Of a DNA stretch of 64,000 bases, positions 51,362 to 59,972 are shown piece by piece. Position 1 is the stretch's first letter. Every line of letters begins with the position of its first letter. Under the pieces are notes generated by a model. That model did no database searches and was not told the origin of the DNA. It was given only the letters and a program-made list of their open reading frames with translations. A program made the position numbers and the translations under genes. Source of the stretch: Candidatus Aquidulcis sp. (lineage in GTDB: Bacteria; Chloroflexota; Anaerolineae; UBA4142); the NCBI GenBank assembly GCA_020723345.1, contig DYJA01000005.1, forward strand, positions 1-64,000. Reading direction: 5' to 3'.

Positions 51362-52102
51362 TTACCCCAAATCTCCTAACTCGTACAAAATCGCCGCGGC
51401 GGCAGCCAAGCCCGCCGTCTCCGCGCGCAAAATGCGCGGACCCAGCGATACCGGAACAACGGTGTGATCGCGCGCAGTCGCGATCTCTTCTTCCGCAAAA
51501 CCGCCTTCGGGTCCGATGAACAAGTTGATCTCTTTCGATTTGGGAATATCTTGCAGCGCGTCGCGCAAACCGCGCGCGCGTTCACCTTCCCAGGGAATCA
51601 GCGACAAGCCGCCGCGCGCGGCGTACTCGCACGCGTTCGCAAACAGCATCGCCGCGCCGATGTGCGGCAGCGCGGCGCGCCCGGCTTGCTCCGCCGCTTC
51701 GACGACGATGCGCTGCCAGCGTTCCATCCGCGCCGCGCTCACGTCGTCCAGACTGCCGACGAGGCAGCGCGCGGCGAGCACCGGCACGAACGCGGCAATC
51801 CCGATTTCGGTGCCCTTTTGCAGCACCCAATCGAATTTCTGCCCCTTGAGCAGACCTTGATACAACGTGACGCGCGTGGTCGGCTCGGTTTCCAATTTCC
51901 ATTTTTCGACGACGCGTCCGCGCAACACATCGCGATCGATCGTGACGATTTCGGCGCGATAGGCAAAACCGGAATTGTCGAGCAGGACGAACTCGTCGCC
52001 GGGATTCATCCGCAGCACGTCACGAATCTGATGAACGACGGTGCCGCGCATCACGACGCGGTTGTCGCGAATGGCTTGGGGGGAAACGAAAAATCTATGC
52101 AT
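51362..52102 (-). CDS. rsmE: 16S rRNA (uracil1498-N3)-methyltransferase
   Basis: A 246-residue SPOUT methyltransferase that modifies U1498 of 16S rRNA. The N-terminal MHRFFV and GTVVHQIRDVLRM segment is typical. The knot region includes LFIGPEGGFAEEEI and SLGPRILRAETA. The ATG at 52102 lies five bases past the prmA stop, and the last part of prmA is made of GATCCC words. Confidence 0.93.
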   Translation of the reverse strand: MHRFFVSPQAIRDNRVVMRGTVVHQIRDVLRMNPGDEFVLLDNSGFAYRAEIVTIDRDVLRGRVVEKWKLETEPTTRVTLYQGLLKGQKFDWVLQKGTEIGIAAFVPVLAARCLVGSLDDVSAARMERWQRIVVEAAEQAGRAALPHIGAAMLFANACEYAARGGLSLIPWEGERARGLRDALQDIPKSKEINLFIGPEGGFAEEEIATARDHTVVPVSLGPRILRAETAGLAAAAAILYELGDLG

Positions 52103-52136
52103 AGGGATCAGGGATCGGGGATCAGGGATCGGGTGT
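52103..52136. repeat. near-tandem GATCAGG/GATCGGG 7-bp words (site I)
   Basis: Four 7-bp words (GGGATCA and GGGATCG) abut the rsmE start and lie within the 3' end of prmA. They encode its last residues (RSLIPDP) and its TGA stop. There is no inverted partner, so this site is tandem-only. Confidence 0.8.
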
Positions 52137-53031
52137 TAGGTTCCCTTTCATCTTTCATCGTCCCAATCAGCGCGACCCAATCCTCTTCTTGCTTTTTTTC
52201 GACGATGGCGATCCCCACCGCGTTCAGCGCGTCGGCAACATCGTCGGACTTGAAATCCAGAATGCCGGACGCGATGACGATGCCGCCGGGACGCAGCGCC
52301 ATCGCGAGCGCGGGCGCAAGTTCGACGATCACTTCGGCAAGGATATTGATGCAGATCAGATCGAATTGGTTACACGACGCGTCAAGCGAGCCGCGCTCGA
52401 CGCGTACGATATTTTCCGCGCGATTGATCGCGACGTTGCGCGTTGCGGTCTCGACGGCGACCGGATCCGTATCGCGCGCGAGAATTTCACGCGCGCCCAG
52501 TTTCGCGGAGGTGATCGCGAGAATGCCGGAGCCAGTGCCGACGTCGAGCGCGCGCGGCGCGCCGGTTTGATATTGCTCCAGCGCGAGCATACACAAACGC
52601 GTCGTCGGATGCAGTCCGGTGCCGAACGCCATGCCCGGATCGAGTTCGATCACAATATCGTCGGCGCGCGGCGCGTACTCCAGCCAGGAGGGTTTGATGA
52701 CGAGATGCTTGCCGAGGTGGAGAATCGTGTAATATTTTTTCCACGCCTCCGCCCAATCCTCTTCGGCGAGTTCGCGCACGCGCGGCTCAGCCATCGGACG
52801 AAGTTGCGCGAGGTGCCACAAACTTTCCTGCGCGCGCTGCAACTGCTCGCGCTGATCGGATGAAAAAAAAGCGCGAACGCTATACGCCCGCGCCGGATCG
52901 AATTTTTCGCCTGGCTCTGGTAAAATTGTTTGTTCAATCGCCGCGCCAGTTTCGACCATTTCGTTCAACAACGCGGCGGCGGCTTCCGCGCCTTCGGCGT
53001 CGGTTTGGACGCTCAGTTCTATCCAATTCAT
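52108..53031 (-). CDS. prmA: ribosomal protein L11 methyltransferase
   Basis: A 307-residue protein lysine methylase acting on L11. The N-terminal MNWIELSVQTDAEGAEAAA fits the family start; upstream in-frame codons come from a repeat hairpin. The SAM motif LDVGTGSGILAI, then ARDTDPVAVETA and INILAEVI, are intact. The last residues are encoded by tandem GATCCC words. Confidence 0.93.
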   Translation of the reverse strand: MNWIELSVQTDAEGAEAAAALLNEMVETGAAIEQTILPEPGEKFDPARAYSVRAFFSSDQREQLQRAQESLWHLAQLRPMAEPRVRELAEEDWAEAWKKYYTILHLGKHLVIKPSWLEYAPRADDIVIELDPGMAFGTGLHPTTRLCMLALEQYQTGAPRALDVGTGSGILAITSAKLGAREILARDTDPVAVETATRNVAINRAENIVRVERGSLDASCNQFDLICINILAEVIVELAPALAMALRPGGIVIASGILDFKSDDVADALNAVGIAIVEKKQEEDWVALIGTMKDEREPNTRSLIPDP

Positions 53032-53044
53032 AGCAAAAATGATG

Positions 53045-53097
53045 CGTGATGCGTGATACGTGAACTTTCTTTCACGTCTCACGCATCACGTCTCACG
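53045..53097. repeat. GTGATGC-word hairpin between dnaJ and prmA (site C)
   Basis: Arms 53045-53064 and 53071-53090 pair at 19 of 20 positions with a 6-nt loop. TCTCACG (53091-53097) adds another word. The TAA stop of dnaJ (53098-53100) directly adjoins the series. The same word is used at 2358 and 9545. Confidence 0.85.
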
Positions 53098-54204
53098 TTA
53101 TTTGAACGCATCCTTCATTTTATCGAGCACGCCTTTGGGCGCAATCGGTTCTTTGCCCAACGAACGCGCGAGTTCGCGCAACAACGCTTTTTGCGGCTCG
53201 GTCAATTTTTTCGGCACGACGACTTGAATCGTGACGATCAAATCACCGCGCCCGTTGCGGCGCAAGTACGGCACGCCCGCGTCTTTGATCCGAAACGTTT
53301 GTCCGTGCTGCGTGCCCGGTGGCACCGTGAACGACACGTCGCCGTTCAGCGTCGGCACCTCGATCTTGTCGCCGAGCGCGGCTTGCGTAATGTTGATCGG
53401 CAAATCCATCAGCAAATCGTTGCTATCGCGCTGAAAGAGCGGGTGCTTTTTGATACTGACGACGACGTAGAGGTTGCCGGGTGGTCCACCGCGCAGACCG
53501 TGTTCACCTTCGCCCGCGAGACGGATTTGCATCCCCTCGTCGATACCGGCTGGCACGCTGACGCGCAATTTGCGCGTGACTTGGATTCGCTTTTGCCCTT
53601 TGCACATCGCGCACGGCGTCGAGACAACTTCGCCTTCGCCTTCGCAGCGCGGGCACGTCGTCACGTTGACGAACGAACCAAAAATCGATTGCGTCGCGCG
53701 GCGTACTTCGCCGGCGCCGCCGCACTGCGGACAACGAATCGGCGTGGTGCCGGGTTCCGCGCCGCTGCCGCGACAATGCGAACACGTTTCGAGACGCGGA
53801 ATCTCTAAATCTTTTTCGACGCCAAAGACCGCTTCTTCGAACGAAATCGCCAAACTGTATTTGAGGTGCGCGCCGGGCTGCGGACCGCGCCGCGCCGCCG
53901 CGCGCGCGCCGCCCATCCCGAAAAATTCTTCAAAGATGTCGGCAAAGCCGCCAAAGCCGGTGAAATCGCCAAAACCCTGCGGCGGGTTGTGACCGTAGCG
54001 ATCGTACAGCTGCCGTTTTTCCGGATCGGACAGCACCTGGTACGCTTCGCCGATCTCTTTGAATTTTTCGGCGGCGTTCGGATCGTCGGGGTTGGCGTCG
54101 GGATGATACTGCTTGGCAAGGCGGCGAAACGATTTCTTGATGTCGTCTTCGCTCGCGTTGCGATTCACGCCGAGCAATTCATAATAGTCACGTTTCTGAG
54201 GCAC
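53098..54204 (-). CDS. dnaJ: chaperone protein DnaJ
   Basis: A 368-residue DnaJ that stimulates DnaK. The J domain (1-70) has the HPD motif in [10 protein letters not shown] Gly/Phe-rich region follows, then four CxxCxGxG-type zinc repeats ([32 protein letters not shown]), then the C-terminal substrate-binding domains. It has a GTG start placed seven bases after a TATAAT box. Confidence 0.95.
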   Translation of the reverse strand: MPQKRDYYELLGVNRNASEDDIKKSFRRLAKQYHPDANPDDPNAAEKFKEIGEAYQVLSDPEKRQLYDRYGHNPPQGFGDFTGFGGFADIFEEFFGMGGARAAARRGPQPGAHLKYSLAISFEEAVFGVEKDLEIPRLETCSHCRGSGAEPGTTPIRCPQCGGAGEVRRATQSIFGSFVNVTTCPRCEGEGEVVSTPCAMCKGQKRIQVTRKLRVSVPAGIDEGMQIRLAGEGEHGLRGGPPGNLYVVVSIKKHPLFQRDSNDLLMDLPINITQAALGDKIEVPTLNGDVSFTVPPGTQHGQTFRIKDAGVPYLRRNGRGDLIVTIQVVVPKKLTEPQKALLRELARSLGKEPIAPKGVLDKMKDAFK

Positions 54205-54210
54205 GGCGGT

Positions 54211-54239
54211 ATTATACGCAAAAGCCCAAGTTTAGTAAA
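54211..54239 (-). promoter_or_regulatory. dnaJ promoter with leaderless arrangement
   Basis: On the minus strand TTTACT (54234-54239), a 17-bp spacer and TATAAT (54211-54216), then six bases and the GTG start at 54204. Transcription would begin at or next to the start codon. The bases between 54240 and 54368 hold only weak stems. Confidence 0.75.
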
Positions 54240-54368
54240 GAGACGCCCTCGATTGAAAATCGACGGCTACCGCGCAGAAAACCTGCTTCGCCGGTTGGTT
54301 CCGTCCTCAAATTGAAATGCCCCCAGTTTAATGACAATGACAAAGCCCGACCCCACGTCGGACACCCC

Positions 54369-54397
54369 TTGACAAAGTGCGGACAAGGATTTATAAT
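54369..54397 (+). promoter_or_regulatory. consensus promoter of the metal regulator
   Basis: TTGACA (54369-54374), a 17-bp spacer and TATAAT (54392-54397), both boxes at full consensus. The start site near 54404 lies in the operator dyad. Confidence 0.9.
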
Positions 54398-54414
54398 TTA
54401 GCCATCACTAAATT
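54395..54414. promoter_or_regulatory. DtxR/MntR-type operator
   Basis: AATTTAG (54395-54401) and CTAAATT (54408-54414) are exact inverted repeats 6 bp apart. They overlap the -10 box and the start site of the DtxR-family gene, a placement expected for metal-dependent autorepression. Confidence 0.75.
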
Positions 54415-54425
54415 ACGGTTTCGGT

Positions 54426-55160
54426 ATGAAAAACAAAAACGCCCCGCTCAGTTCAGCCGTTCAGGATTATTTGAAAGCGATCTACCAAATTCGCTGCGCG
54501 GCGGGCGTCGTCACGACGACCGCGCTCGCGGCGGAAATGGGCGTCGCCGCGGCGTCCGCGACGAACATGATCAAGAAACTCGCCGCGCTCAAACTCGCGC
54601 GCCACTCGCCGTACCGCGGCGTCGAACTCTCTCCGGCGGGCGAAAAAATCGCGCTGGAGATCGTGCGCCACCATCGCCTCGTCGAAGCGTTCCTGCACGA
54701 GGCGCTCGGCATGTCGTGGGACGAGGTGCATGACGAAGCGCACAAACTGGAGCACGTCTTGTCCGACAATCTCGAAGACCACATCGCCGATTTTTTGGGC
54801 GATCCAACCGAAGACCCGCACGGCGATCCGATCCCGACAAAGGCAGGCATTTTGGGTGCGACCTCGCACACCGCGCTTGCCGATGTGCCAATCGGCAATT
54901 CAGTCGTCGTGCGCCGCATCACCGAACAAAACCCGGAACACCTCCGCCATTTCTCCGACCTGGGTCTCGTGCCGAACGCGCGCGTGACCGTGCTCGAACG
55001 CGAACCCTTCGAGGGTCCTTTGCGCGTGCGCTTGGAAAATGGCGCGGCGCGCATTTTGGATGGCAAATTGGCGCGGCACATTTGGGTTGCTCGACATTTG
55101 ACCGCGCCAAAGCAAATTCAGAAAAAGAAAACGCGCAAGATCAAAACAACAAGCGCCTGA
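54426..55160 (+). CDS. DtxR/MntR-family metal-dependent regulator
   Basis: A 244-residue three-domain regulator: winged helix (TTALAAEMGVAAASATNMIKKL), dimerisation domain with metal-ligand candidates in EIVRHHRLVEAFLHEALG and DEVHDEAHKLEHV, and a C-terminal FeoA-like SH3 domain. Full-length and with strong promoter and dyad operator. It heads a run with multicopper oxidase, ZIP and Nramp genes, fitting control of Mn or Fe supply. Confidence 0.92.
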   Translation: MKNKNAPLSSAVQDYLKAIYQIRCAAGVVTTTALAAEMGVAAASATNMIKKLAALKLARHSPYRGVELSPAGEKIALEIVRHHRLVEAFLHEALGMSWDEVHDEAHKLEHVLSDNLEDHIADFLGDPTEDPHGDPIPTKAGILGATSHTALADVPIGNSVVVRRITEQNPEHLRHFSDLGLVPNARVTVLEREPFEGPLRVRLENGAARILDGKLARHIWVARHLTAPKQIQKKKTRKIKTTSA

Positions 55161-55194
55161 CGTTGGGCGCAAACTCTGATGACTGGAGCCAACT

Positions 55195-56277
55195 ATGGAA
55201 AACAAAGACAAGAACATACTGTCTGGAAAGCCAAATAATCTCTCCCGGCGAGATTTCATCAAATTCGGATTAGGCGGCGCGCTCGCCGTCGCAGGTACCA
55301 GCGCGCTGGCGGCGTGCAGTCCAACGACTACGCCTACTCCGTACGCCGCGGATCAGTCGCACGCGCAACCCGCGCCGCAAACCCAACACGGCTACATGGA
55401 AGGACTGATCATGCCGGGGTACGTCGGCGACGTGGATCACGCCGCGAACGGTTTCAATCCGACCGCCCTCCTCACCGATTTCGACTACGGCAAAGTCAGC
55501 ACGCTGCCGAACGGGCAAACTTTGCGCGAGTACGACGTGCTTGCATCGGAAAAAAGCATCGAAGTGATGCCGGGCATTCGGTACGACGCGTGGACGTACA
55601 ACGGTCGCATACCGGGTCCAACTTTTCGCTGCACGGAAGGCGATCGCATCCGGATCAATTTTACGAACGCGACGCGTCATCCGCACACGATCCACTTTCA
55701 CGGCATCCATCCGGGCGACATGGATGGCGTGTACGAGTTGATTCAGCCGGGCGGCAAGTTCGTTTATGAATTCGATGCCGAGCCATTCGGTTTGCATCTC
55801 TATCACTGCCACGCGTTTCCGCTGGCTGAACACATCGCGCGCGGACTGTACGGCGCGTTCATCATCGATCCACAAGCCGGTCGCCCTCAAGCCGATCGCG
55901 AATTCGTGATGGTGATGACCGGCACCGATCTCGATTTCGACGGCGAGAACGATGTCTACGCGGTCAATTTTATCCCGTTCCACTACGACAAGCATCCGAT
56001 CAAAATCAAGGTCGGCGAGTTGGCGCGCGTCTATCTCGTCAATCTGCTCGAGTTCGATCAGATCAATTCGTTCCATCTCCATGCCAACTTTTTCAACTAC
56101 TATCCCACCGGCACGAGTTTGACGCCCGCCGAGTTCACGGACACGGTCGCGCAAATGCAGGCGCAGCGCGGCATCCTGGAATTTCGCTACAAATTTCCCG
56201 GCAAGTACATGTTTCACGCGCACAAAACCGAGTTTGCCGAACTGGGTTGGACGGGCGTGTTTGAGGTAGTGCAATAG
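55195..56277 (+). CDS. exported two-domain multicopper oxidase
   Basis: A 360-residue cupredoxin enzyme. SRRDFIKFG is a Tat signal and LAAC a lipobox. Copper-site motifs HTIHFHG, HLYHCHAFPLAEHIARGLYG, HLHANFF and FHAHKTEFAELGWTG are present; Leu stands at the usual axial position. The two-domain size is between NirK and laccase. In this locus it may oxidise Mn(II) or Fe(II), or handle copper; that is inference. Confidence 0.85.
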   Translation: MENKDKNILSGKPNNLSRRDFIKFGLGGALAVAGTSALAACSPTTTPTPYAADQSHAQPAPQTQHGYMEGLIMPGYVGDVDHAANGFNPTALLTDFDYGKVSTLPNGQTLREYDVLASEKSIEVMPGIRYDAWTYNGRIPGPTFRCTEGDRIRINFTNATRHPHTIHFHGIHPGDMDGVYELIQPGGKFVYEFDAEPFGLHLYHCHAFPLAEHIARGLYGAFIIDPQAGRPQADREFVMVMTGTDLDFDGENDVYAVNFIPFHYDKHPIKIKVGELARVYLVNLLEFDQINSFHLHANFFNYYPTGTSLTPAEFTDTVAQMQAQRGILEFRYKFPGKYMFHAHKTEFAELGWTGVFEVVQ

Positions 56278-56299
56278 TGCAATAGTTGAGGAGTACACA

Positions 56300-57487
56300 A
56301 TGGAAACGATAATTCAAACTCAAACAGCTGGCAATAAGACATGGTTGTGGTTGGGCGTACCGATCATCTTGCTGATCGGTGTGATCGCGCTCTTTCTGTT
56401 CACGAACGGCGCGGGACTGCACGTCGAGCCAGCCGCGCCGGTCGAGGCGTTGCAATTCGAGCGGACGATCTTGCGCCCCGGCGTGATCGAGTTGCGCGTG
56501 CGGAACACGAGTCCGCAAGAAATCACCATCGCGCAAGTCGTCATCAACGACGCAGTGTGGCAGTTCAGCGCGTCGCCAAGCAACGTGATGCCGCGCCTCG
56601 GCGAAGCCGTCGTCACTTTGAAATATCCTTGGACGCACGCCGCCGCGTACAACATCGCGCTCCTTTCGTCCAACGCAATCGCGTTTCGGACCGAAATTCC
56701 GGTCGCGGCGGAAACCGCGACGCCGACCGGCGGTACGCTCTTGAGTTTCACGCTGATCGGTTTGTACGTGGGCGTGATCCCGGTACTCCTGGGTATGTTA
56801 TGGCTCCCCGCGCTCAAACGATTGGGCGCGCGCGCGCTGATGTTTCTGATGGCGCTCACTGCGGGTCTCTTGATCTATCTCGGCATCGACGCGACGAGCG
56901 AGGCGTTGGAAATCGCCGGGGAATTGGGCGGCGCGTTCCAGGGCGTCGGACTTGTCGGCATCGGCGTCGTCGCGACGTTCATGCTGCTCGACGCGATCAC
57001 GCGCCGTCAAATCGGCGTCGGGCGCGGCGAAAGCGCGCAGCGTTTGACGCTCGCGCTGATGATCGCGATCGGGATCGGTTTGCACAACCTGGGTGAAGGG
57101 TTGGCGATTGGCGCGGCGTACAGCGTCGGCGCGGCGGCACTCGGCACGTTTCTCGTGATCGGCTTTATCATCCAAAACATCACGGAAGGATTGGGGATCA
57201 TCGCGCCGGTCTTGCGCGACAAGCCCGCGCTCTCCTATCTCGCCGGGCTGGGACTCATCGGCGGCGTCCCGGCGATTGTCGGCGCGTGGGTCGGCGGCTT
57301 GAGTTTTTCGCAGCCGCTCGCGGTCGTCTTTTTGGCGATTGGCGCGGGCGCGGTCTTTGAGGTCGCGTACGAAATCGCGAAATTGATCCAGAAGGAAACC
57401 GCTAAACATCCGCTGCCGCTCACGCTTTTTGCCGGGGTGACGACCGGGATGTTGATGCTCTATGTCACAGGATTGCTGATCAAGTAG
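56300..57487 (+). CDS. ZIP metal transporter with fused extracytoplasmic cupredoxin-like domain
   Basis: A 395-residue protein. An N-terminal TM (about 14-35) leads to a beta-rich domain (about 40-140, FERTILRPGVIELRVRNTS) resembling cupredoxins, then eight TM segments with the ZIP motifs HNLGEGLAIG and NITEGLGI. The added domain is unusual for ZIP proteins and could deliver metal. Its TAG stop is the first TAG of a palindromic repeat. Confidence 0.85.
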   Translation: METIIQTQTAGNKTWLWLGVPIILLIGVIALFLFTNGAGLHVEPAAPVEALQFERTILRPGVIELRVRNTSPQEITIAQVVINDAVWQFSASPSNVMPRLGEAVVTLKYPWTHAAAYNIALLSSNAIAFRTEIPVAAETATPTGGTLLSFTLIGLYVGVIPVLLGMLWLPALKRLGARALMFLMALTAGLLIYLGIDATSEALEIAGELGGAFQGVGLVGIGVVATFMLLDAITRRQIGVGRGESAQRLTLALMIAIGIGLHNLGEGLAIGAAYSVGAAALGTFLVIGFIIQNITEGLGIIAPVLRDKPALSYLAGLGLIGGVPAIVGAWVGGLSFSQPLAVVFLAIGAGAVFEVAYEIAKLIQKETAKHPLPLTLFAGVTTGMLMLYVTGLLIK

Positions 57488-57584
57488 GACAATTTTCAAA
57501 ATTGTCCTACGCGGCGCGCTGACACAAATCGCTCGACGGTGCAACCGCGATCAAGTAGGACAATTTTCAAAATTGTCCTACGCG
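57478..57584. repeat. two 36-bp direct repeats, each with a 27-bp palindrome
   Basis: Copies at 57478-57513 and 57549-57584 are identical. Each contains GTAGGACAATTTT and its reverse complement around one base (57484-57510 and 57555-57581). The first copy includes the ZIP gene stop codon. They lie between the ZIP and Nramp genes. Confidence 0.92.
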
Positions 57585-57614
57585 TGTTACAATATCGCCG
57601 TGAGGATGCTGATG

Positions 57615-57651
57615 ATTGGCTCGCCTCAAAATCGAGGTGAGCCAATTTTTT
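57615..57651 (+). terminator. leader terminator or attenuator before mntH
   Basis: A 13-bp stem (57615-57627 with 57634-57646, one wobble) is followed by six T. It lies between a TACAAT box (57588-57593) and the mntH ATG, so it could end ZIP transcription or attenuate mntH. Confidence 0.65.
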
Positions 57652-57678
57652 CAGAGTTCGCGTGAGGAAGCAAAGCAC

Positions 57679-59016
57679 ATGGCAGAACCAATCGAAATCG
57701 CCGCGCAATCTTTCTCCAGTCCAAGTCCCGCACAACCCACGCGCGCGGATACCGCCGCGATCGCGATAGAGGTTTTGGAGGGCAAAAGCAAAAAAGGGAT
57801 CGTCGCGCGCGTCTTGCCGTTTTTGGGTCCCGCGTTCGTCGCGTCAGTCGCGTACATGGATCCGGGCAATTTCGCGACGAACATTTCCGGCGGCGCGCAG
57901 TTCGGCTACATGCTGCTGTGGGTCATCCTCGCCAGCAACTTGATGGCGATGTTGATCCAGGCACTCTCGGCGAAATTGGGCATCGCGACCGGGCTGAATC
58001 TCGCCGAACAATGCCGCGAACATTTTCCAAAATGGGTTGTGATCGCGATGTGGGTGTTGATGGAACTCGTCGCGATGGCGACCGACCTCGCAGAATTTCT
58101 CGGCGCGGCGCTCGGGTTTTATCTGCTGTTCAACATTCCGCTCCTCGCCGCCGGTATTCTCACCGCGATTCTCACGTTCGTCATCCTGGGTCTGGAACGC
58201 TACGGCTTTCGCCCGCTCGAAGCGGTCATCACCGCGTTCGTCGGCGTGATCGCGGTCTGTTACGTCGCCGAAATTTTTCTCGTCAAGCCGGACTGGGGAC
58301 AAATCGCGTACCATGCCGTCGTTCCACAGTTTCGCGGCGTCGAAAGTGTTTTGCTCGCCAGCGGCATCTTGGGCGCGACGGTAATGCCGCACGTCATTTT
58401 TCTGCACTCGTCGCTCACACAAGGACGCATCGTCACGCGCGATCCGAAATTGCTGCGCCGCCTCTTTCGCTTTGAACGACTCGACGTCGCGATCGCGATG
58501 GGCTCGGCGGGTTTCATCAACATGGCGATGTTGATCATGGCGGCGGCGACTTTTTACGCGCAAGGGCTGACCGATGTCGGCACAATCGAAGAAGCGCATC
58601 GTACGCTCGCGCCGCTGCTGGGCGGCGCGTCGAGTTGGATCTTTGCAATTTCGCTGCTCGCGTCCGGCTTGTCGTCGTCCACCGTCGGCACGATGGCGGG
58701 ACAGGTGATCATGCAGGGATTTTTGCGGCGACACATCGCGCCGTGGATTCGGCGATTGGTCACGATGCTGCCGTCACTCGTCGTCATCGCAATCGGACTC
58801 GATCCGACGCGCACGCTCGTGATTAGCCAAGTCGTCTTGAGTTTCGGTTTGCCGTTCGCGGTGATCCCGCTCGTCTATTTCACCTCGCGCAAAGAAATCA
58901 TGGGCGTGCTCGTCAATCATCGCATCACGACGATCATTGCGAGCATCGTCGCCGCGCTGATCGTCGCGCTGAATTTGTTTTTGTTGTACCAGACGATTTT
59001 CGGCGGAGGCAATTGA
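57679..59016 (+). CDS. mntH: Nramp-family divalent metal transporter
   Basis: A 445-residue proton-coupled Mn/Fe importer. The TM1 motif DPGNFATNI and the TM6 motif MPHVIFLHSSL supply the metal-site residues. Eleven or more TM segments are present. I start at MAEPIE after GAGGAA; the earlier TTG lies in the terminator stem. A hydrophilic N-terminus of 50 residues is longer than usual. UspA follows within 2 bp. Confidence 0.93.
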   Translation: MAEPIEIAAQSFSSPSPAQPTRADTAAIAIEVLEGKSKKGIVARVLPFLGPAFVASVAYMDPGNFATNISGGAQFGYMLLWVILASNLMAMLIQALSAKLGIATGLNLAEQCREHFPKWVVIAMWVLMELVAMATDLAEFLGAALGFYLLFNIPLLAAGILTAILTFVILGLERYGFRPLEAVITAFVGVIAVCYVAEIFLVKPDWGQIAYHAVVPQFRGVESVLLASGILGATVMPHVIFLHSSLTQGRIVTRDPKLLRRLFRFERLDVAIAMGSAGFINMAMLIMAAATFYAQGLTDVGTIEEAHRTLAPLLGGASSWIFAISLLASGLSSSTVGTMAGQVIMQGFLRRHIAPWIRRLVTMLPSLVVIAIGLDPTRTLVISQVVLSFGLPFAVIPLVYFTSRKEIMGVLVNHRITTIIASIVAALIVALNLFLLYQTIFGGGN

Positions 59017-59017
59017 T

Positions 59018-59935
59018 ATGTTCAAACGATTCCTCGTCCCGCTCGATGGGTCGCACCTTGCCGAATCCGTTTTGCCGATGACACGTTTCTTTGCGGAAAA
59101 GTTTGGCGCGGCGATCATGCTCTTGCACGCAATCGAACAGGACGCGCCCGCGACGATTCACGGCGAACGACACCTCGCCGACCCGCGCGAAGCCGAAGTG
59201 TACCTGAGCGAAATCGCCGCGCGGCTCGCGCGCCCGAATGTGCGCGTGACGACGCACGTTCACACCGTCAAACAAGCCGACGTCGCGCACACGATCACGG
59301 ATCACGCCGTCGAATACGAAAACGATTTGGTCGTGCTGTGCGCGCACGGCAGCGGCGGCTGGCGCGAGCGCTTGATCAGCAACATCGCGCAGCAAGTCGT
59401 CGCGGGCGGCACGACGCCGGTGCTGTTCATCAAGCCGGAGAAAATCGCGCGGACGGATGATTACGTCTGCCGAAAGATTTTGCTGCCGCTCGACGGCACG
59501 CCGCATCACGAACCCGCGCTGCCGGTCGCAACCCAAGTCGCGCGCGCGACGGGCGCGGCACTGCACCTCGTCACCGTCGTTCCGACGACCGGCACGCTTT
59601 CCGCCGAACGCGCGGGCGCGGGCGCGCTCTTGCCGAACGCGATGGCGGAGATTTTGGAACTCGCGCAGCGCGGCGCGGTCGAGTATTTGCAAAACGCGGC
59701 GCGCAAGTTGTCGGCGGAAAATGTGCAGACGACCGCGGAAGTCGCGCGCGGCGAAATCGCACCGGCGATTCTGGACGCGGAAAAGCGCGTGGCGGCGGAC
59801 TTGGTCGTGCTCGCGACGCACGGGCGCACCGCGGTCAACGCGTTCTGGTCGGGCAGCGTCACGCCGAAAGTGCTCGCGCAATCGCGCGCGCCGGTGTTGT
59901 TGGTGCGCGTCACGACGGAAGAGGCAAAACGATAG
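59018..59935 (+). CDS. tandem universal stress protein (UspA)
   Basis: A 305-residue protein with two UspA domains (about 1-145 and 150-303). FLVPLDGSHLAES and KILLPLDGTPHHEP open the domains; GSGGWRERLISNI and ATHGRTAVNAFWSGSV are ATP-binding-type segments. It starts 2 bp after mntH, so the two are co-translated, possibly linking metal import to stress response. Confidence 0.9.
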   Translation: MFKRFLVPLDGSHLAESVLPMTRFFAEKFGAAIMLLHAIEQDAPATIHGERHLADPREAEVYLSEIAARLARPNVRVTTHVHTVKQADVAHTITDHAVEYENDLVVLCAHGSGGWRERLISNIAQQVVAGGTTPVLFIKPEKIARTDDYVCRKILLPLDGTPHHEPALPVATQVARATGAALHLVTVVPTTGTLSAERAGAGALLPNAMAEILELAQRGAVEYLQNAARKLSAENVQTTAEVARGEIAPAILDAEKRVAADLVVLATHGRTAVNAFWSGSVTPKVLAQSRAPVLLVRVTTEEAKR

Positions 59936-59972
59936 TCGGTTGGGCGGTTGGATAAACGAGGTTCGACACCAA

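Noticed and set aside
54240-54368. A small RNA between dnaJ and the metal regulator
   Set aside because: Only short weak stems are visible, with no promoter or terminator that would define a transcript.
57585-57678. yybP-ykoY manganese riboswitch before mntH
   Set aside because: The leader is under 90 nt and lacks the conserved loop motifs of that class; only a terminator-like stem is seen.
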